Below are positions 5,660-6,887 of a stretch of DNA of 6,887 nt, piece by piece. The translations under genes were made by a program, and so were the position numbers. The first letter of the stretch is position 1. Every line of letters starts with the position of its first letter. The stretch lies in NCBI GenBank assembly GCA_021106915.1, contig JAIOTH010000155.1, positions 1-6,887 of the forward strand, given 5' to 3'. This DNA is from a bacterium (GTDB lineage: Bacteria; Patescibacteriota; Patescibacteriia; UBA1558; S5-K13). Below the pieces are notes generated by a model. The model worked only from the letters and a program-made list of their open reading frames with translations, ran no database searches and had not been told where the DNA came from.

Positions 5660-6887
5660 ATGCTTAAGACATTATTAAAAAAGTTAAATTCTACTATTTT
5701 TGGGGGGGCAATATTGATTAGTTTTTTTACAATCATTAGTAAAATTTTAGGTTTGGTTCGAGATCGAATGCTAGCTTCTTTTTTTGGAGCTGGTGAAGTT
5801 TTGGATGCTTATTTCGCTGCTTTTAGAATTCCAGATTTAATTTTTAATACCTTGGTTTTAGGAGCTTTAGCCTCGGCTTTTGTACCTATTTTTGTAAAAT
5901 TAAATCAAAAAGACAATAAAAGAGCTATTGCTGTTTCTAACTCTATTTTAAATATTTTAACCTCTGTATTAGCTTTAATTGCTGTTATTGCTATTATTAA
6001 AGCTGATTTTTTGGTAAAACTTTTGGTTCCTGGTTTTAATCCTTTTCAATTAACTTTGACTATTAAACTTACTAGAATAATGTTGGTGAGTATTGTTATT
6101 TTTGGAGCTTCTAATATAATGAGTAGTTTATTAAATTCTTATAAATCATACTTTTATTATAGCTTAGCCCCGGTGATGTATAATTTGGGAATTATTACTG
6201 GAGTTATTTTTAGTAGATACTATGGATATGTTTATTTAGCTTGGGGAGTTGTTATAGGAGCGATTTTACATTTTATAATTCAATTATTGGCAGTTATTAA
6301 AGAAGGGTGGCATTATTCATTGGTTTTTAATTTTAAAGATATTTATGTGCGTCGGATTTTTAAATTAATGTTGCCCCGAACTTTAGGCTTGGCTATTATG
6401 CAGATTAATCAAGTAGTAATTACTGTTATTGCCTCTAATCTAATGGCGGGCAGTATTGCTGTATTTTATTTTGGTATGAATTTACAGTCAGTTATTGTTG
6501 GCATTTTTGGTATTTCCATAGCAATTGCGGTTTTCCCTGTTTTATCAGAATATGCTCATAATAATGAGAAATTTATTTATTATTTAGTACATAAAATTAA
6601 AAAGATAATATTTTTGGTTATTCCTATCTCAGTTTTAATGATAATTCTTAGGGCTCAAATCGTGAGAATAGTATTAGGAACTGGTAGTTTTGATTGGCAA
6701 GATACTTATTATACTGCTCAAGTTTTGGGATATTTTTCAGTTTCTTTAGTTTTTCAATGTTTAATACCTTTAATTGCCAGAGCATTTTATGCTCTAGAAG
6801 ACACTAACACGCCAGTTATTACTCGTATGTTTAGTTTTATTCTTAGTATATTTTTAGCAGTTTATTTAAGTAAAAGCATGGGCATTG
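5660..6887 (+). CDS. murJ: Lipid II flippase MurJ (MviN family), 3' partial
   Basis: The frame is open from ATG 5660 to the right edge: 409 complete codons of an expected 500-550. MurJ, a MOP-superfamily transporter, moves lipid-linked peptidoglycan precursor across the cytoplasmic membrane. The N-terminus is diagnostic: SKILGLVRDRMLASFFGAG (27-45), then DAYFAAFRIPD (49-59) and ALASAFVPIF (69-78). Further family-like blocks are APVMYNLGIITG, LPRTLGLAIMQIN, GIFGISIAIAVFPVLSEYA and RAFYALEDTNTPV, separated by many hydrophobic helices. Aligned by eye with E. coli MurJ, Arg24 and Asp39 are kept (Arg34, Asp49), Arg18 is Lys28, and the positions of Arg52, Arg270 and Glu273 appear replaced. A run of seven G (5702-5708) lies in codons 15-17. 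No Shine-Dalgarno is seen; a hairpin sits just upstream. A related flippase for another lipid-linked glycan is possible. Confidence 0.92.
   Translation, partial: MLKTLLKKLNSTIFGGAILISFFTIISKILGLVRDRMLASFFGAGEVLDAYFAAFRIPDLIFNTLVLGALASAFVPIFVKLNQKDNKRAIAVSNSILNILTSVLALIAVIAIIKADFLVKLLVPGFNPFQLTLTIKLTRIMLVSIVIFGASNIMSSLLNSYKSYFYYSLAPVMYNLGIITGVIFSRYYGYVYLAWGVVIGAILHFIIQLLAVIKEGWHYSLVFNFKDIYVRRIFKLMLPRTLGLAIMQINQVVITVIASNLMAGSIAVFYFGMNLQSVIVGIFGISIAIAVFPVLSEYAHNNEKFIYYLVHKIKKIIFLVIPISVLMIILRAQIVRIVLGTGSFDWQDTYYTAQVLGYFSVSLVFQCLIPLIARAFYALEDTNTPVITRMFSFILSIFLAVYLSKSMGI

Noticed and set aside
1..6887. CRISPR array, tRNA/rRNA genes, transposase or toxin-antitoxin genes
   Set aside because: No regularly spaced direct repeats, cloverleaf sequences, rRNA signatures or recognisable proteins of these kinds were found on either strand.

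Overview
The window is very AT-rich (roughly 70-75% A+T by eye) and carries five genes, all on the + strand. Two are cut by the window edges. The gene content suggests a Candidate Phyla Radiation (Patescibacteria) genome, probably of the Parcubacteria type. The evidence is a CYTH-domain gene, a family 4 glycosyltransferase with a GNAYPHKN signature, a large membrane-anchored DUF4012 protein, a small DUF975/YciC-like membrane protein and a MurJ flippase with CPR-style sequence. There are no clear Shine-Dalgarno sites, and GC-rich palindromes are embedded in an AT-rich gene. This assignment is inference from family knowledge and was not checked by a search. No gene has an in-frame TGA, so the TGA=Gly code of Gracilibacteria/Absconditabacteria is unlikely.

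Layout: 2-415 is the 3' part of a CYTH (class IV adenylate cyclase/thiamine triphosphatase superfamily) gene whose start lies before the window. It overlaps by 17 nt a complete GT4 glycosyltransferase gene (399-1532), which contains two short GC-rich hairpin sequences translated in frame. A 336-nt gap (1533-1868) holds an approximately 84-nt imperfect palindrome, a possible -10 box and a doubtful 37-codon ORF. Next comes a roughly 1008-residue DUF4012 protein (1881-4907) with an extraordinary N-terminal tail that is almost half lysine, then a 217-residue polytopic membrane protein (4949-5602). A perfect 13-bp hairpin (5622-5650) follows, and then the first 409 codons of murJ (5660 to the window end).

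Read together, the last four genes look like a cell-envelope locus. The glycosyltransferase would build a glycan or lipid-linked sugar, MurJ would flip a lipid-linked precursor, and the DUF4012 protein would act on the outer face of the membrane. The DUF975-like protein has no assigned role. The CYTH gene is probably a translationally coupled neighbour without an obvious envelope role. The least explained feature is the histone-like basic tail on the cytoplasmic end of the DUF4012 protein. No CRISPR array, tRNA, rRNA, transposase or recognised defence system was seen.
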